Origin: Primulina eburnea
Lineage: Eukaryota; Streptophyta; Magnoliopsida; Lamiales; Gesneriaceae
Assembly: GCF_022965805.1 (NCBI RefSeq)
Contig: NC_133101.1
Span: 45,111,642-45,175,641, forward strand
DNA: 64,000 nt
Reading direction: 5' to 3'
Shown here: one piece after another, positions 21,687-33,083 of the stretch
Position numbering within the stretch: position 1 is the stretch's first letter
Layout of the letters: every line of letters begins with the position of its first letter
Made by a program: the position numbers and the translations under genes
Notes under the pieces: model-generated
Database searches by the model: none
Told to the model about the DNA's origin: nothing
Seen by the model: only the letters and a program-made list of their open reading frames with translations

Positions 21687-22109
21687 ATGTCTGATTCTGA
21701 TACAGGCAGTAGCACTCATGTCCATGTGACTGATCAGTCAGCCCCTCTTTTAGCTGAAATTAAAAGGAAAATGGAGAAGTATGTCTTTCAAAAGGTATTG
21801 ACATCCTGGGAAAAGATTCAAGAGTTGAAGAATGTGAGTGATAGTGGTGTCATTCCTACTCGTGCTCAGGAAAGGAGAGCACTGAAATATCTTGCTCGTT
21901 TTGAGGTTAGCCATGTTAGAGAGTTGGTTGAAGATAAATGTCTTTTAGAGGCACTGCTGTGGAAGGAGTGGCATGTTGTTGATAAGATTTTGAAGTCTAG
22001 GGCATTTGCCAGAGTTCGAATCTATGAGTTGAATGATTGGGTTAGAGCATGGCTAGATACAGTTGGGTCTATGATTTCTTCTGTAAATTGGGAACGTTGG
22101 TATTCTTAA
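21687..22109 (+). CDS. Antisense gene B: intact 140-residue protein of unknown function inside the copia element
   Basis: I do not recognise this family. The frame is open from MSDSDTGSSTHVHV to a TAA at 22107 and is read opposite to gag-pol. The N-terminal 20 residues are polar and probably disordered. The rest is predicted helical and charged: KRKMEKYVFQ, TSWEKIQELKNVSDSG, a TRAQERRALKYLARFE helix, LLEALLWKEWHVV, and a C-terminus with conserved Trp residues (ELNDWVRAWLDTV). There is no signal peptide, membrane segment or zinc motif. It is clearly related to the damaged gene A 600 bases upstream, so the pair arose by tandem duplication. A TATA box at the right distance suggests independent transcription. 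Convergence with pol (stops 80 bases apart) means its transcript could be antisense to the element RNA. It is probably a real gene, captured by or native to this lineage. Confidence 0.65.
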   Translation: MSDSDTGSSTHVHVTDQSAPLLAEIKRKMEKYVFQKVLTSWEKIQELKNVSDSGVIPTRAQERRALKYLARFEVSHVRELVEDKCLLEALLWKEWHVVDKILKSRAFARVRIYELNDWVRAWLDTVGSMISSVNWERWYS

Positions 22110-22188
22110 TGAAATATTTATTTTTAATTTGTTGTGTTCTTATTTGCTGTATTTAATTCTGTTGAAGAAGTTATATTTCTAATAATAT

Positions 22189-25100
22189 CTAAGATAAATC
22201 AATTAAACCAAGAATGTTTCGAAAATAAGAAAACTTAGCCTCTGGTAGTGGTTTTGTGAAGATGTCTGCTGCTTGTTGTTCCGTTGATACATACTCCAAT
22301 CTGATGTTCTTCTTCAGTGCATGATCCCTGATGAAGTGATGTCTGACATCTATGTGCTTGGTTCTGGAGTGAAGAACTGGATTATATGTTATAGCGATTG
22401 TACTTGTGTTGTCACAGAATATCGGTGACTCCTTTGCATCAACACCATAATCTTTCAGTTGTTGCTGAATCCAAAGCAGTTGGTACAGCAGCTTCCAGCA
22501 GCAAGATATTCTGCTTCAGTTGTGGAAGTTGCTATGGATGTTTGCTTTTTACTGAACCAAGAGATCAGTCTGTCTCCTAGAAACTGACATGATCCACTTG
22601 TGCTTTTCCGATCAAGCTTGCATCCTGCATAATCTGCATCTGAATAGCCAACTAAATTGAAAGATGAGTCTTTTGAGTACCATAATCCAACATTTTGCGT
22701 GCCTTTAAGATATCTCAAGATACTTTTGGCAGCAGAAAAATGTGATTGCTTAGGATTAGCTTGAAATCTTGCACATATACATACAGCAAACATAATATCA
22801 GGACGACTAGCAGTTAGGTACAATAAAGAACCTATTAAACCTCTGTAAAGTGTCGTCTCAACTGATATTCCCCCTTGATCAGTGTCTAATTTAACTGATG
22901 AGCTCATTGGAGTACTTGCTGTTGAACAAGATTCCATGCCAAATTTCTTCAGCAATTCCTTGGTATATTTGGTTTGGCTGATAAATGTTCCTGAGTCCAG
23001 TTGTTTCACTTGTAAACCAAGAAAGAATGTCAGCTCACCCATCATGCTCATTTCGAACTTTTCCTGCATCAACTTAGCAAATTTCTTGCATAATTTGGGG
23101 TTAGTTAACCCAAATATAATATCATCAACGTAAATTTGAACAAGTAAGATATGATCATTTTTCGAGAATTTAAACAAAGTCTTATCAACTGATCCAACAG
23201 TAAAATCATGATCAGTTAGGAATTTTGATAAGGTTTCATACCAAGCTCGTGGAGCTTGTTTGAGACCATATAATGCTTTGTTCAAATGATAAACGTGATT
23301 AGGAAAATTATGATTGACAAAACCTGGAGGTTGTTCAACGTAAACTTCTTCTTGCAATTGGCCATTTAGAAATGCACTTTTCACATCCATTTGATAGACT
23401 TTAAAGTTCTTGAAGGATGCATAGGCAAGTAATATTCTGATTGCCTCCAGTCTTGCAACTGGTGCAAATGTCTCATCATAATCGATCCCTTCTTCTTGTC
23501 TATAGCCTTGTGCTACGAGCCTTGCTTTGTTGCGCACAACTGAACCGTCTTCGTTCAGTTTGTTCCTGTATACCCACTTTGTACCTATAACAGTTTTAGA
23601 AGCTGGTCTTGGAACTAAGTTCCAGACATTGTTATGAACAAACTGATTTAGCTCTTCTTGCATTGCATTAATCCAATTAGGATCAGCAAGAGCTTCGTCA
23701 GTTTTCTTTGGTTCGATTTGAGATACAAAAGCTGAATGAATAAATAAATTGAGCATCTGATTTCTTGTTCTTACTGGATCAGATAGGTTACCTATTACTA
23801 GTTCTGGAGGATGTGATTTCTTCCATCTAAATTCAGTGTTGGGTGCTTCACAGCCAGCAAATTCTTCATTAGGTAACTGAATGTTCTCAGTTTCAGTTGG
23901 AGCTGATTCAGTTGATAATTGATTTCCATTAGTTTGCTCCATTAACTGATTGTCAAGATTTGCTTTCCAATTCAGCTGGTTGATCCGATATCTCAGGTTC
24001 AGGTGTATGAAAAATATTCTGATTATTACAACTTTCGTCTGAGTCATCATCTTCCAGACTGATATCTGTAAATCGATCAGCTAGCTCAACTTGATCAGTT
24101 GGCTTATCGATTAGTGCAGTTTCATCAAAGTTAACATGTGCAGATTCTTCAACATTCAAGGTTTTCTTATTAAATACTCTGTAAGCTATGCTAACTGATG
24201 AATATCCAAGGAATATTCCTTCTGCTGATTTGACATCGAATGCTTTTAGATAATTTTTACCATTGTTATGAATAAAACATCTACAACCAAATATTTTGAA
24301 GTAAGTGATTATGCTTTTTCTTCCATGCCAGATATCATATGGTGTTTTCTTGTGATTTTTATTAATCATTGATCTGTTCTGAGTGTAGCATGCAGTGTTT
24401 ACTGCTTCTGCCCAAAATCTTTGAGAAATGCCTGAATCAGCAAGCATCATTCTAGCAGCTTCCTTAAGAGTCCGATTCCTTCGCTCAGCTACACCGTTTT
24501 GCTGAGGTGTTCTTTCTGCTGAGAATTCATGCTTGATTCCAGTATTTTCTAAAAAGTTTGAAAGTGTTTGATTGATGAATTCAGTTCCTCGATCAGATCT
24601 GATTCGATCAATCCCAACTGATTTTTCATTTAAAAGTCTTTTGAAGAGTTTAATCAGTTGTGCAGCAGTATGGTCTTTGGATTTGAGAAATATAACCCAA
24701 GTAAATCTTGAAAAGTCATCTACGACCACCAAAGTGTATTTCATTCCCCCTAAGCTCATGACTGGTATTGGACCAAAGAGATCCATGTGCAATAATTCTA
24801 AGCATCGGGATGAAGATTTACAGCCTTTTTTTTGAAAGAGGATCGAACTTGTTTTCCATACTGACATGCTGAACAAAGTTTTTCTTTTGAAAAATTTATT
24901 TTGGGCAAACCAGTTACAAGTTCATGCTTACTCAGATAGGCAAGAGATTTAAAGTTTAAATGATTTAACCGTTTATGCCACAACCAGTTTTGAGATGATT
25001 TAGACGCAATAAAGCATACTGGTGTATAAGGTTGATCATTCCAGCTGACTTTGTAAGTGTTTCCACACCTTTTGTCAGCTAGAATAATCTCTTCAGTTGA

Positions 25101-25370
25101 GTTTTTGACTGAACAAGAGTGTTTGTCAAACTGAACTGAGAATCCATTATCGCATAACTGACTAATGCTTATCAGATTATACTTAAGATTCTCGACTAAT
25201 AAAATATCATTAATGGTGAAGTTACCATGGATAAGCTTACCCTTACCCACAGTTTTACCTTTGGAATTATCCCCAAAACTGATGTTTGGACCATTGTATT
25301 TAACCAGTTGAGACAATAATTTTGAATCTCCTGTCATGTGTCGTGAACATCCACTGTCCAGATACCATAT
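22189..25370 (-). pseudogene. pol: Copia pol: protease, integrase, reverse transcriptase, RNase H
   Basis: The domains read in order. The protease has DSGCSRHMTG near 25330, with a stop codon just before it. The integrase zinc domain (WHKRLNHLN...CSACQYGKQ) is followed by a core with all three catalytic residues (HMDLFGP; RSDRGTEF; GVAERRNRTL). The reverse transcriptase starts [11 protein letters not shown] and has the active site YVDDIIFG. RNase H has [17 protein letters not shown] and [10 protein letters not shown], and its tail runs to a TAG at 22189. Frameshifts occur in a T run near 24825, near 23960-24050 and near 22480. All domain cores are otherwise well preserved, so the damage is recent. 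The stop lies 80 bases from the end of a convergent antisense gene. Confidence 0.92.
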
Positions 25371-25525
25371 CTATCCAATGATTGTTTCTATTGCCTGTAA
25401 TTAAACACAAAATAAGATTCTGGTACCCTTTTCTATTTCCGTCCCAATTTCATTACTCCTTTAGGAATCCAGACTTGAATCAGTCTAACTGACCGTCCTG
25501 TTGCTGTATTCCATATGGTCCTTCC

Positions 25526-27399
25526 CTATTTGTGTGTGCTTGGTGTATGGTGTGTGGATGATACAACATGTGTTTTGTTCTTTTTCAACTGATTGTTCAG
25601 CCGATATCTTTTCTGAATTGGCTTACTGTTGTAGTAGTTTGAGTAGCCATATGAATGTTTTCTGCTGAGATTTTTTGGTTGCTGATTCCATGAGTCAGTC
25701 TTACCCTTTGGATTATATCCAATTCCACATCTTATGCCTTTAATCATATTCTGATATGGCTGTTCAATCAGTTTGCTCGACTCTTCTTGATTTTGTACCA
25801 TAACTGATTTTACAAAGTGAATATATTTCCCTTTGTTCATATTCAGTTTTGGTTGAGTATCTTGGGAAGACAAATCATCTTTACTACAGAATCCTAAACC
25901 AGTTTTATCATCAACTGATTTCTGAGAATTTTGTATATTAGTTAAAGCTTTAGATGATTTGTTCCAAACTTGAATGAGCTCATTGAGCTTCGTATTTTCA
26001 AGCAACATTTTTTGAATCATTGATTGATTCCTGCTTCTTTCATCAGTGAGTTCAGCAATCTCCCTTCTTAGACTCAACATTTCAACTGATTCATCAGTTT
26101 TGTTTTATTGTCTTTGGGATCATCTTGCTTTGCTCTGAGTTTTTCAAATGATAAAGCAAGCTTTTGATACTCATTGACCATGTCATGAAGAGTTGAGATA
26201 AGTTCTTCTCGTGTAAAATCAATAGAGCTAAAATCAAATACCTGCTCGCAGCTTGATTGATCTTCTATGTTATCTGCCATTAGACATGTTACTTCTTCCT
26301 CATCCTCACTTGAACTGCAAGAACTTTCAGGATCTGACTCTTCGCTGTCAGTTTCTGCCCATTTGGCTTTGTTGTCTTCAGCTAGGAGTACTTCATGTTT
26401 CTTCTTGTAAGGCTTCTTTTCGTCCTTAGATCTTCTTTTGTGCTCATACATCTTCTTCTTTCTTTTAGTTGAAGTTTGATTATCCTTTTTAGGCTTTGGA
26501 CAGTTGGCAATAAAGTGACCGGATTTGCCACAGTTGAAACATACATTAGACTCTTCTCTGGAGTTGTTTCTTTGATAATTCTTCTGAAAATTTCCTTGAT
26601 TTTTCCTCATGAATCTTCCAAATTTCTTAATGAATAGAGACATGGCATCATTGCTCAGCTGATCAACATTTTTCTCAACTGAACTAGTTGATTCATTTCT
26701 AACAGCAGTCAAGGCGGTAGTTGCTACTGGAGTAGATGGTTCTCCTTCTCGAGTTTGAAGTTCAAACTCATATGCTTTTAGATCTGCAAATAAATCATGA
26801 AGTTCAACTTTGTTAAGATATTTGGATTCCCTCATTGCCATAGTTTTGACATCCCATTCTTTGAGAAGTCCTCTGATTACTTTCAACGCTACTTCTTTAT
26901 TTGTATATACTTTTCCAAGTGCATTTAGTTCGTTGATGATACAGCTTGTTCTTTCATCATACTCATCCATTGTTTCTCCCATCTTCATTCTGATGTTTTC
27001 GAACTTCTGCATGGCAACTAAATGTTTGTTTTCTTTTGTTTGATCATTTCCTTCACAAAGTTGAATTAACTTCTCCCAAATTTCTTTGGCGGTTTTGCAC
27101 ATTTTGATCTTACTGAACGTGACTTTGTCCAGTGTCTTATACAATATGTCTTTTGCAACATTGTCTAGATTTGCCTTTCTTTTGTCCTCTGTAGTCCACT
27201 CATCTCGAGGCTTTTCAATTCGGTGAGGTGCCCCTTCAGTAATAGCAACAGCTGTGTTTGCTTTCAAAATTTTCATGGGTCCGTCAGTTATGACATACCA
27301 CATGTCATCGTCTTGTGCAGCTAGATGAACCTGCATTCTGATTTTCCAATCATCAAAATCTTCCCTAGAGAACATTGGAATCTTATTGAATGAAGACAT
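25526..27399 (-). pseudogene. gag: Copia gag, one frameshift
   Basis: The Gag capsid protein of the copia element starts at MSSFNKIPMF (27399). An upstream in-frame codon at 27456 overlaps the primer site and is not a credible start. The first frame (to 26074) has the copia gag domain (FDDWKIRMQVHL, then a region rich in K and E), a coiled-coil-like stretch and a CCHC zinc knuckle, CFNCGKSGHFIANC, near residue 310, which binds the packaged RNA. An acidic serine-rich block (SEESDPESSCSSSEDEEE) follows. A one-base shift in the A-rich run near 26095 moves the reading into a second frame (26080-25526), beginning MLSLRREIAEL, which leads towards the protease. The length suits the long gag of SIRE-type elements. 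Confidence 0.88.
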
Positions 27400-27443
27400 A
27401 GTGATTAGATTGAGGATAGATAATCTTTGACAGGATATGCCTT

Positions 27444-27455
27444 GCTCTGATACCA
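27444..27455 (-). other. Copia element primer-binding site (tRNA-iMet)
   Basis: The minus strand reads TGGTATCAGAGC, two bases inside the 5' LTR, and pairs with initiator methionine tRNA. Confidence 0.9.
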
Positions 27456-27457
27456 CT

Positions 27458-28422
27458 TGTTAGGATCGGTTATTGACTAAGGAGTGTTTAGAAGGGGGGG
27501 TTGAATAAACACTTCTAGGAATTTAAATGTTTTTCGAAAAAGGTAGTTCAGTTTTGTTACAAACTGAACTAAGTATCCCGTCGGTCAATATCAATTAGTT
27601 AAACTGAATAAGCAGTTGCGGAAAATAAACTGATTGAAAGATAGAATATCTGACTGGAAATAAAAAGCTGAAGTAAAGATAACACAATATGTTTCTGGAT
27701 GTTCGGAGAATTGAATAACTCCTACGTCACCCCTTCTATCAAAAAGAGAGGTTGTTCACTAAAAGACTTTGATCGAGTACAACGCTTGTACAGACCCACT
27801 TCAGTTAGGACTTATCTATTGCCTGAACTGAAACTCTTAGTATAATATAATGATCTCTGTAAGTAACTGGACTTAGCACTTATCGAATTATCAATATTTC
27901 AGAGTGCTAGTTTGCTCAATGTGTAGCCTTGATTGCTACGAATAGATCTAATAAGTGTGAGCTAAGATTTTGACAAAGTAATGGCAAGTTTGAGATTGGT
28001 CAATCGTGTATCTGTCAACTGCTCTTTAGTCATATTTATAGATTTATCTTTCAACGGTAATTTAATATTCTCGTATCCGTTGATTGCTACCTTATCATTT
28101 CTTGGACAAAGTTCTTGATTGCCGCTTCATTATTTATTGTAAGACGGCGTATTAATCTCAATAGCCGAAATACATTTTTCTATGCAGAGCGGCTTTCCAT
28201 ATTCAGTTGCTGTCTGATATGTCTTTTTGTCTGTTGAATGATCTTTCCCGAGGTATCTTCAGTTGAGAAGCTTTAATTTTTTCGGCTGAATGTTTTAACT
28301 GATCAGTTCTCAACTGATCAGTTTGTGTCAACTGATTTTAGTTGAATGTTCAGCTGCCGAATATGCTTTCATGTATTAGTTGATTTTATGTTTTGTCAAA
28401 CTCCAGAATTTAGTTTCCAACA
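27458..28422 (-). repeat. Copia element 5' LTR
   Basis: This 965-bp LTR adjoins the primer site and is followed by the GAATG duplication at 28423-28427. It includes several copies of the palindrome-like AACTGATCAGTT motif near its U3 end (28,300-28,345 on the plus strand). Confidence 0.95.
28033..28041 (-). promoter_or_regulatory. Probable TATA box of the copia 5' LTR
   Basis: The minus strand reads CTATAAATA here. The 3' LTR copy is at 17187-17195. The position, about 380 bases inside the LTR, is suitable for the end of U3. Confidence 0.6.
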
Positions 28423-28523
28423 GAATGCCAATGTCTGGAAACCGGGATTGTAACGCCCCAGATTTGACGACTGTCCTCACTTACCAAGATGAGTCTTTCC
28501 AGCGTGCTTATGTCCTCACTCAC

Positions 28524-28653
28524 ACGCACCCTAGGAAACTTCCCAGGAGGTCACTCATCCCAAAATTGCCCCAAGTCAAGCACGCTTAACTTTGGAGTTC
28601 TTATGTGATGAGCTACCGAAAAGAAGATGCACCTTCGTGATATGAGTAGTACC
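28524..28653 (-). promoter_or_regulatory. 5S rRNA-like segment in the Cassandra 3' LTR (second copy at 28990-29121)
   Basis: On the minus strand AGAACTCCAAAGTTAAGCG, then GGATGAGTGACCTCCTGGGA, match the internal promoter region of plant 5S rRNA genes (A box and C box), in the right order and spacing. The same segment occurs in the 5' LTR at 28990-29121, with GGATGGGTGACCTCC. The 5' third is more divergent. It is thought to give Cassandra RNA polymerase III transcription. It is not a functional rRNA gene. Confidence 0.88.
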
Positions 28654-28900
28654 AATCAAATCTTTTTAAGCCCTCTTCAACTGTACAGTCCATTACATTG
28701 AATAGTCTCGCAATCCCTCTCATTCTCGTGTCGTTCTGTTCATTCATGTTCCCTCCACCTAGAAGCCTGCCAGGAGCCGCTCATTGTCCGTGCAACTGAT
28801 GGCACCGGCGATCACCCCCCGCCCTCTTCGGCCCCGGGCCTCACATGCCCACCAGCTTCCGCTTGGTTCGTCCCCGAACCACACCGTACTAAGAGAGGTC

Positions 28901-28913
28901 GGCTCTGATACCA
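28901..28913 (-). other. Cassandra primer-binding site (tRNA-iMet)
   Basis: The minus strand reads TGGTATCAGAGCC, separated by two bases from the 5' LTR at 28916. Confidence 0.9.
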
Positions 28914-29319
28914 ACTGTAATGCCCCAGATTTGACGACTGTCCTCACTGTACCAAGACAAGTCTTTCCAGCGTGCTTATGTCCTCACTCACACGCACCCT
29001 AGGAAACTTCCCAGGAGGTCACCCATCCCAAAATTGCCCAAAGTCAAGCACGCTTAACTTTGGAGTTCTTATGTGATGAGCTACCGAAAAGAAGATGCAC
29101 CTTCGTGATATGAGTGGTACCAATCAAATCTTTTTAAGCCCTCTTCAACTGTACAGTCCATTACATTGAACAGTCTCGGAATCCCTCTCATTCCCGTGTG
29201 GGTCGGTTCATTCATGTTCCCTCCACCTAGAAGCCTGCCAGGAGCCGCTCATTGTCCGTGCAACTGATGGCACCGGCGATCACCCATCGCCCTCTTCGGC
29301 CCCGGGCCTCACATGCTAT

Positions 29320-32300
29320 TGTAATGCCCCGAAAATTTAAAGGTCCACGAAAACCACATGCATTTGAGTTATTAAATTCTTTGTATTTTAATTAAATGTT
29401 TTAATTGCATAAATTAATTATGTGGTGCATATTGGCATGTTTAAAATATATTTTTCTACATGGTTGCATTAAAATATAATTTTAAAAGGTTATTTGAGTT
29501 GCGATCGAGGAACGGACACCGAGGACTGAAAAATAGAAAATGTTTTTATTAAATAGATGTTTTTAATTATTTAAAATTTGGGAGATGCTTTTTATTATTT
29601 TTGAGAATAAAGGGTTTTGAGGTGATTTTATATGCCGGGACGTAAATTTTATCGGTGTTGGATTTTCAACAAAAATACGAACATTTTTGCAACCCGGCTA
29701 TTTAATTCACAAATTTTATTAAATAAAATATTTTTTATTATTTAATTAAAGATTAATGGGCCTAATTTGTATGCTTATTGGGCCTAAACCTTGTTTAGTG
29801 AATTAATTACTATATAATACTCAAAACCCTCCCCATTATCACACAATTCCCACGCCTCTTTTCTGAATTTTTCTCTCCCAAGAACAATTCCAAATACACC
29901 GCACACACCTACAATATTTTGGAAGGAAAATTCAAAGGTTGCAAGGTAGAATCAGGCCAATGTCTTGCCCCATTCTTCGTCGTCAACGTTTTTCGTGCGT
30001 TAAATATGCAAAGGCACGCCATATTCTCCTTTTACTCATCATCACACCATAGTAATTGTTTATGGATAATTTTTAAGGAAAAGCATAGAACACAAGTTGA
30101 AATTTTCGTAACTACATGCCTATGTGTTCTAAAATTGTGTTTTTGATTCCAAAAATCATGTTTTATGTGTTGAAGAAGGGGCTGCCATGATTAGGAAGGG
30201 TTAGGGAGTGTTTTTACATGTTTTAGAGAGTCCTAAATCACACCAATATGCTGCACACGTGAAAGGAACAGAAGCTAGAACCAATTTTGCATTAACGTAG
30301 ATGGTGGGGCTCGGTTGAAAGAAAGGTGATGCATGGGGGCAGGTAGCTCGACCAGGTCTGGTGGTTGGGTCTTAGGGGTCATGGTTAGGTCCTGGGGAGA
30401 GTCCTAGGAGGGCTAGGGGTTGAGCCATGGGCTGGGGAAGAGTCCACGTGAAGTGGGACTCTCCCCCAAGTCACGCGCAGAAACTAGTGGGGAAAGTTAG
30501 GGACTGCAGCGGGGCTAAGGGCGAGCTGGGTAGGTCCTTCAAGGTCCAAGGGTCATGGTCAGGGGTCGGGATAGGGGCTGGGGCGGCTGGGTCGTTTCTG
30601 GCTCGAACCAAGAGTGCAAACCGTGATGGAAGCCATCAAGCGCGAGGTTGTTGTGCAGAGTTCAGATGGCTCGCTGCTCTTGTTCAGGGGCTGGGCTTGG
30701 TTAGGCTGGGTCTGGGCGTGGTCTAGGGTCGGTAATGGTCATGGGTGGCCAATGGGTAAGGGCTGGTAGTGTCCCAAGGCGGCTAGGAAACCTATTACAC
30801 TTAGAACACTACAAACGCACACACGCATGTACTTGGGGTCGGTTTCCAGGAGTGATTGTGCGACTTAGGTGCTGGAACTTGGGCTCGGGGCTGGTCAGTA
30901 GGGTTCTCAGATGGGTTGGCTTGGGTTTGGCTCGAGGTGGCTCCGGCGTGGCTCGAGTAAATTAGGAGTTGGCTCGTGTTGTTCGCTTAGGTGTCATATT
31001 TCGAAATTAAAGAACTAAAAACGAATCCAAGGGTCCACGGGTGTGGCTCATGACTTGGAAGGGTAGAATAAATCTTAAAAATACTATGTTTAAAATTTGG
31101 GAGCAAAATAACGAGTTTTGGATTTATTCGGGATTTAATCGTCGCACGAAACACTAATTAACGAATTAATTGAAACGCCTATTTTTAAGCCTTATAAAAT
31201 TATGAAAAATTAGTTTTAAGCTTAAATAATTATTATAAGTCTAAGTTTTAAATTTGGGAATTTTATAATAAGGTTTGGTTTAATTCGGGATTAAAATGCA
31301 TTAATATGTCACATTTAAAGATTAATTTAAAAGTCATCGATTTAAGCTAAATAAAAATATGAGAAAATTCATGTAGGCTTAAATAATTATTTGGGACATG
31401 TTAGGGTCTATGAAATTAAGAAAATGTCAAAAACGTGAAATTTTACGTCTAGGGGTAAAACAGTCATTTTACACCGAGAAATTAGTAAACGTCACGGCAG
31501 TGCCCTGAATACTGTTTTATGTGCTAATATGATTATTTTCAATGGTTATGGATGTTGATTGAATTTTTATATGTTAAAATGTTATTTTTAAAACGTTTAT
31601 GGATTTTTTGGTTTAATTGTGGACATTTAAAAGATATGTTGCATGCTTGGTTTAAAAGAAAAAAAGTTATACGCATGTTTAATTTTTTTAAAGTGATGAG
31701 AATATGAAACGTTGAAGGAAGTGAAGTAATTGTGACTAATACGATGATATGTTGGAAATTTCGTGAGGGTTATGGTCCCAGTGAGAGTCCGACGATCGTG
31801 TTTCCTTGGATACGGATATGTAGATGTATACGATGATATGTTAATATGTAAGGCCAAGGCTCAGTTGACGGGTGAGAGTGTCTCTGGTGTCCCCGCCGCC
31901 CAGTACTGTGGTTACATGTAGATGGATCCATCGCCCAACACGTAGACGTAGGCGTAGATGAACACGAAAGTCACAATTAACGATCTGAATTCAACAAAAG
32001 TAAAAGGAATACGTATATGTTGATGATAATATGAATATGAATATGTTGAGGATGTTATGATTAAGTTTACGAAATGTCATTGTTTAAAGTTTTCCGCATC
32101 ATGAAAATATTTATGAAAATATTTATGTTTATGCATCTTCATGAAATTGATATTTTAAATATAAGTATTTTTCACTGTTATATGTTAACTGTATTACGTA
32201 TTACTCGTTATCAAGAATATGACGTGTTGAGTCTTTAGACCCACTAGGTGTGTATGATGCAGGTGATATAAATAACTATGATATTGGAGGCCTTGACGAG

Positions 32301-32558
32301 TGACTTGCTGGTGTCGGTGCACATAACCCGAGGACCAGCGCTTATATTTCCGCATTTAAGTTTACGATTTTAAGTTAAAGATTTCTACGACATTTTATTT
32401 TACGATTTTTGAGGCTATACTTTTCCAATAATGTTTTTAGGTTGGTAAAATGTTTGACGATTTTATGCTTTAAAATATTTTATGGTTCACCCGATGCTAT
32501 GTGAGGTTAAAAAAAAAAATCTAGCACGTTTTAAGAAAACGAATAAGCAGACGTTTCA
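29320..32558 (+). mobile_element. Solo LTR of a Ty3/gypsy chromovirus, 3.2 kb
   Basis: It starts TGTAATGCCCCGAAAATTT and ends GCAGACGTTTCA. It carries the family blocks seen in other LTRs here: CTCAGTTGACGGGTGAGAG...CCCGCCGCCCAGTACTG near 31,860-31,910 and GACCCACTAGGTG near 32,240. It has no primer site, polypurine tract or coding region, so it is a solo LTR. The right flank is GAGAT (32559-32563), near-identical to the GGGAT on the left of Cassandra. The left flank is GCTAT. It is AT-rich except for a G-rich stretch at 30,300-30,960 whose open frames look incidental. Confidence 0.75.
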
Positions 32559-33071
32559 GAGATCCCTAGGCTAGGATTGAGTCTAGTCTGAGTCGTGGAG
32601 TCACGAGCATTGTCGACAGTTTGATATTAATTATACTTCAGCTTTTGTTATATATTGCTGTTATATGTTCATGCTTTTATGTTTATCATATGATTGCATG
32701 TGTCGTTGATTTATACTGGAATTATATTCTCACCGGAATTTTCCGGCTGTTGTCTTGTTTGTATGTGTACTTGACAACAGGTGGGACAGGTTCAGGGTCC
32801 AGGAGATGAGGAGAGATCGTGATTAGAGTGGAGGCTCCGAACTTGGATTAGAGATAGGGTTTGGACACTTGACATTAGATGTTAAACCTTAGTTGAATAA
32901 ATGTATGTGGCACAGGACTAGTACTTTTATATACTGAGATGTATATATGTTTTATGTCACTAAGTTCCGCATTATTTTAAAAAAAAAATTTAGACCCTGT
33001 TTATTAGAATTGTTTTAATTAGTCCCAATGATGACTAAGAACATGATTAGCGTCCGGGTCCCCACAACAGG

Positions 33072-33083
33072 TGGTATCAGAGC
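33072..33083 (+). other. Element 3 primer-binding site (tRNA-iMet)
   Basis: TGGTATCAGAGC lies five bases after the 5' LTR end at 33066, the same arrangement as in element 1. Confidence 0.9.

Larger units (their letters stand above)
16613..28422 (-). mobile_element. SIRE-type Ty1/copia LTR retrotransposon with an extra ORF and an antisense gene pair
   Basis: An 11.8-kb element is bounded by nearly identical 965-bp LTRs (TGTTAGGATCGG...TTTCCAACA) and the target duplication GAATG at 16608-16612 and 28423-28427. On the minus strand the order is 5' LTR, tRNA-iMet primer site, gag with zinc knuckle, protease, integrase, reverse transcriptase, RNase H, then 4.6 kb of extra sequence, polypurine tract and 3' LTR. 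Integrase before reverse transcriptase defines Ty1/copia. The large size, long gag and extra 3' ORF point to the SIRE/Maximus lineage. Unusually, two small plus-strand genes lie between pol and the extra ORF. Several frameshifts and a stop disable the proteins although the LTRs look young. Confidence 0.93.
28449..29313 (-). mobile_element. Cassandra-type TRIM with 5S rRNA sequence in its LTRs
   Basis: Two direct repeats of about 397 bp (28449-28845 and 28916-29313; minus-strand ends TGTGAGGCCC...GTTACA or ATTACA) flank only 70 bp. The minus strand shows a tRNA-iMet primer site next to the right LTR and a short purine run next to the left LTR. Each LTR contains a stretch matching the 5S rRNA gene, the hallmark of Cassandra. 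It encodes no protein and must be moved by another element's enzymes. It lies in the 5' LTR of element 3, with GGGAT on its left. The right flank is TGCTAT, immediately followed by a solo LTR, so its target duplication cannot be read cleanly. Confidence 0.9.
14748..33066 (+). repeat. Element 3 5' LTR in three pieces
   Basis: The LTR is made of 14748-16612, 28428-28448 and 32564-33066. The pieces join without loss against the 3' LTR at 36695-38936. The first break carries the GAATG duplication of the copia element. The second lies at the GGGAT of ACCGGGATCCCTAG, where Cassandra and a solo LTR sit together. The LTR ends GTCCCCACA just before the tRNA primer site. Confidence 0.9.

Noticed and set aside
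28524..28653. A 5S rRNA gene
   Set aside because: It lies inside Cassandra LTRs, is duplicated with them, and has a diverged 5' third. It is a promoter-bearing LTR segment, not a ribosomal gene.
29919..30965. Plus-strand frames in the G-rich part of the solo LTR
   Set aside because: No recognisable domain, compositionally biased, and within an LTR of a family with no LTR-encoded protein that I know of.
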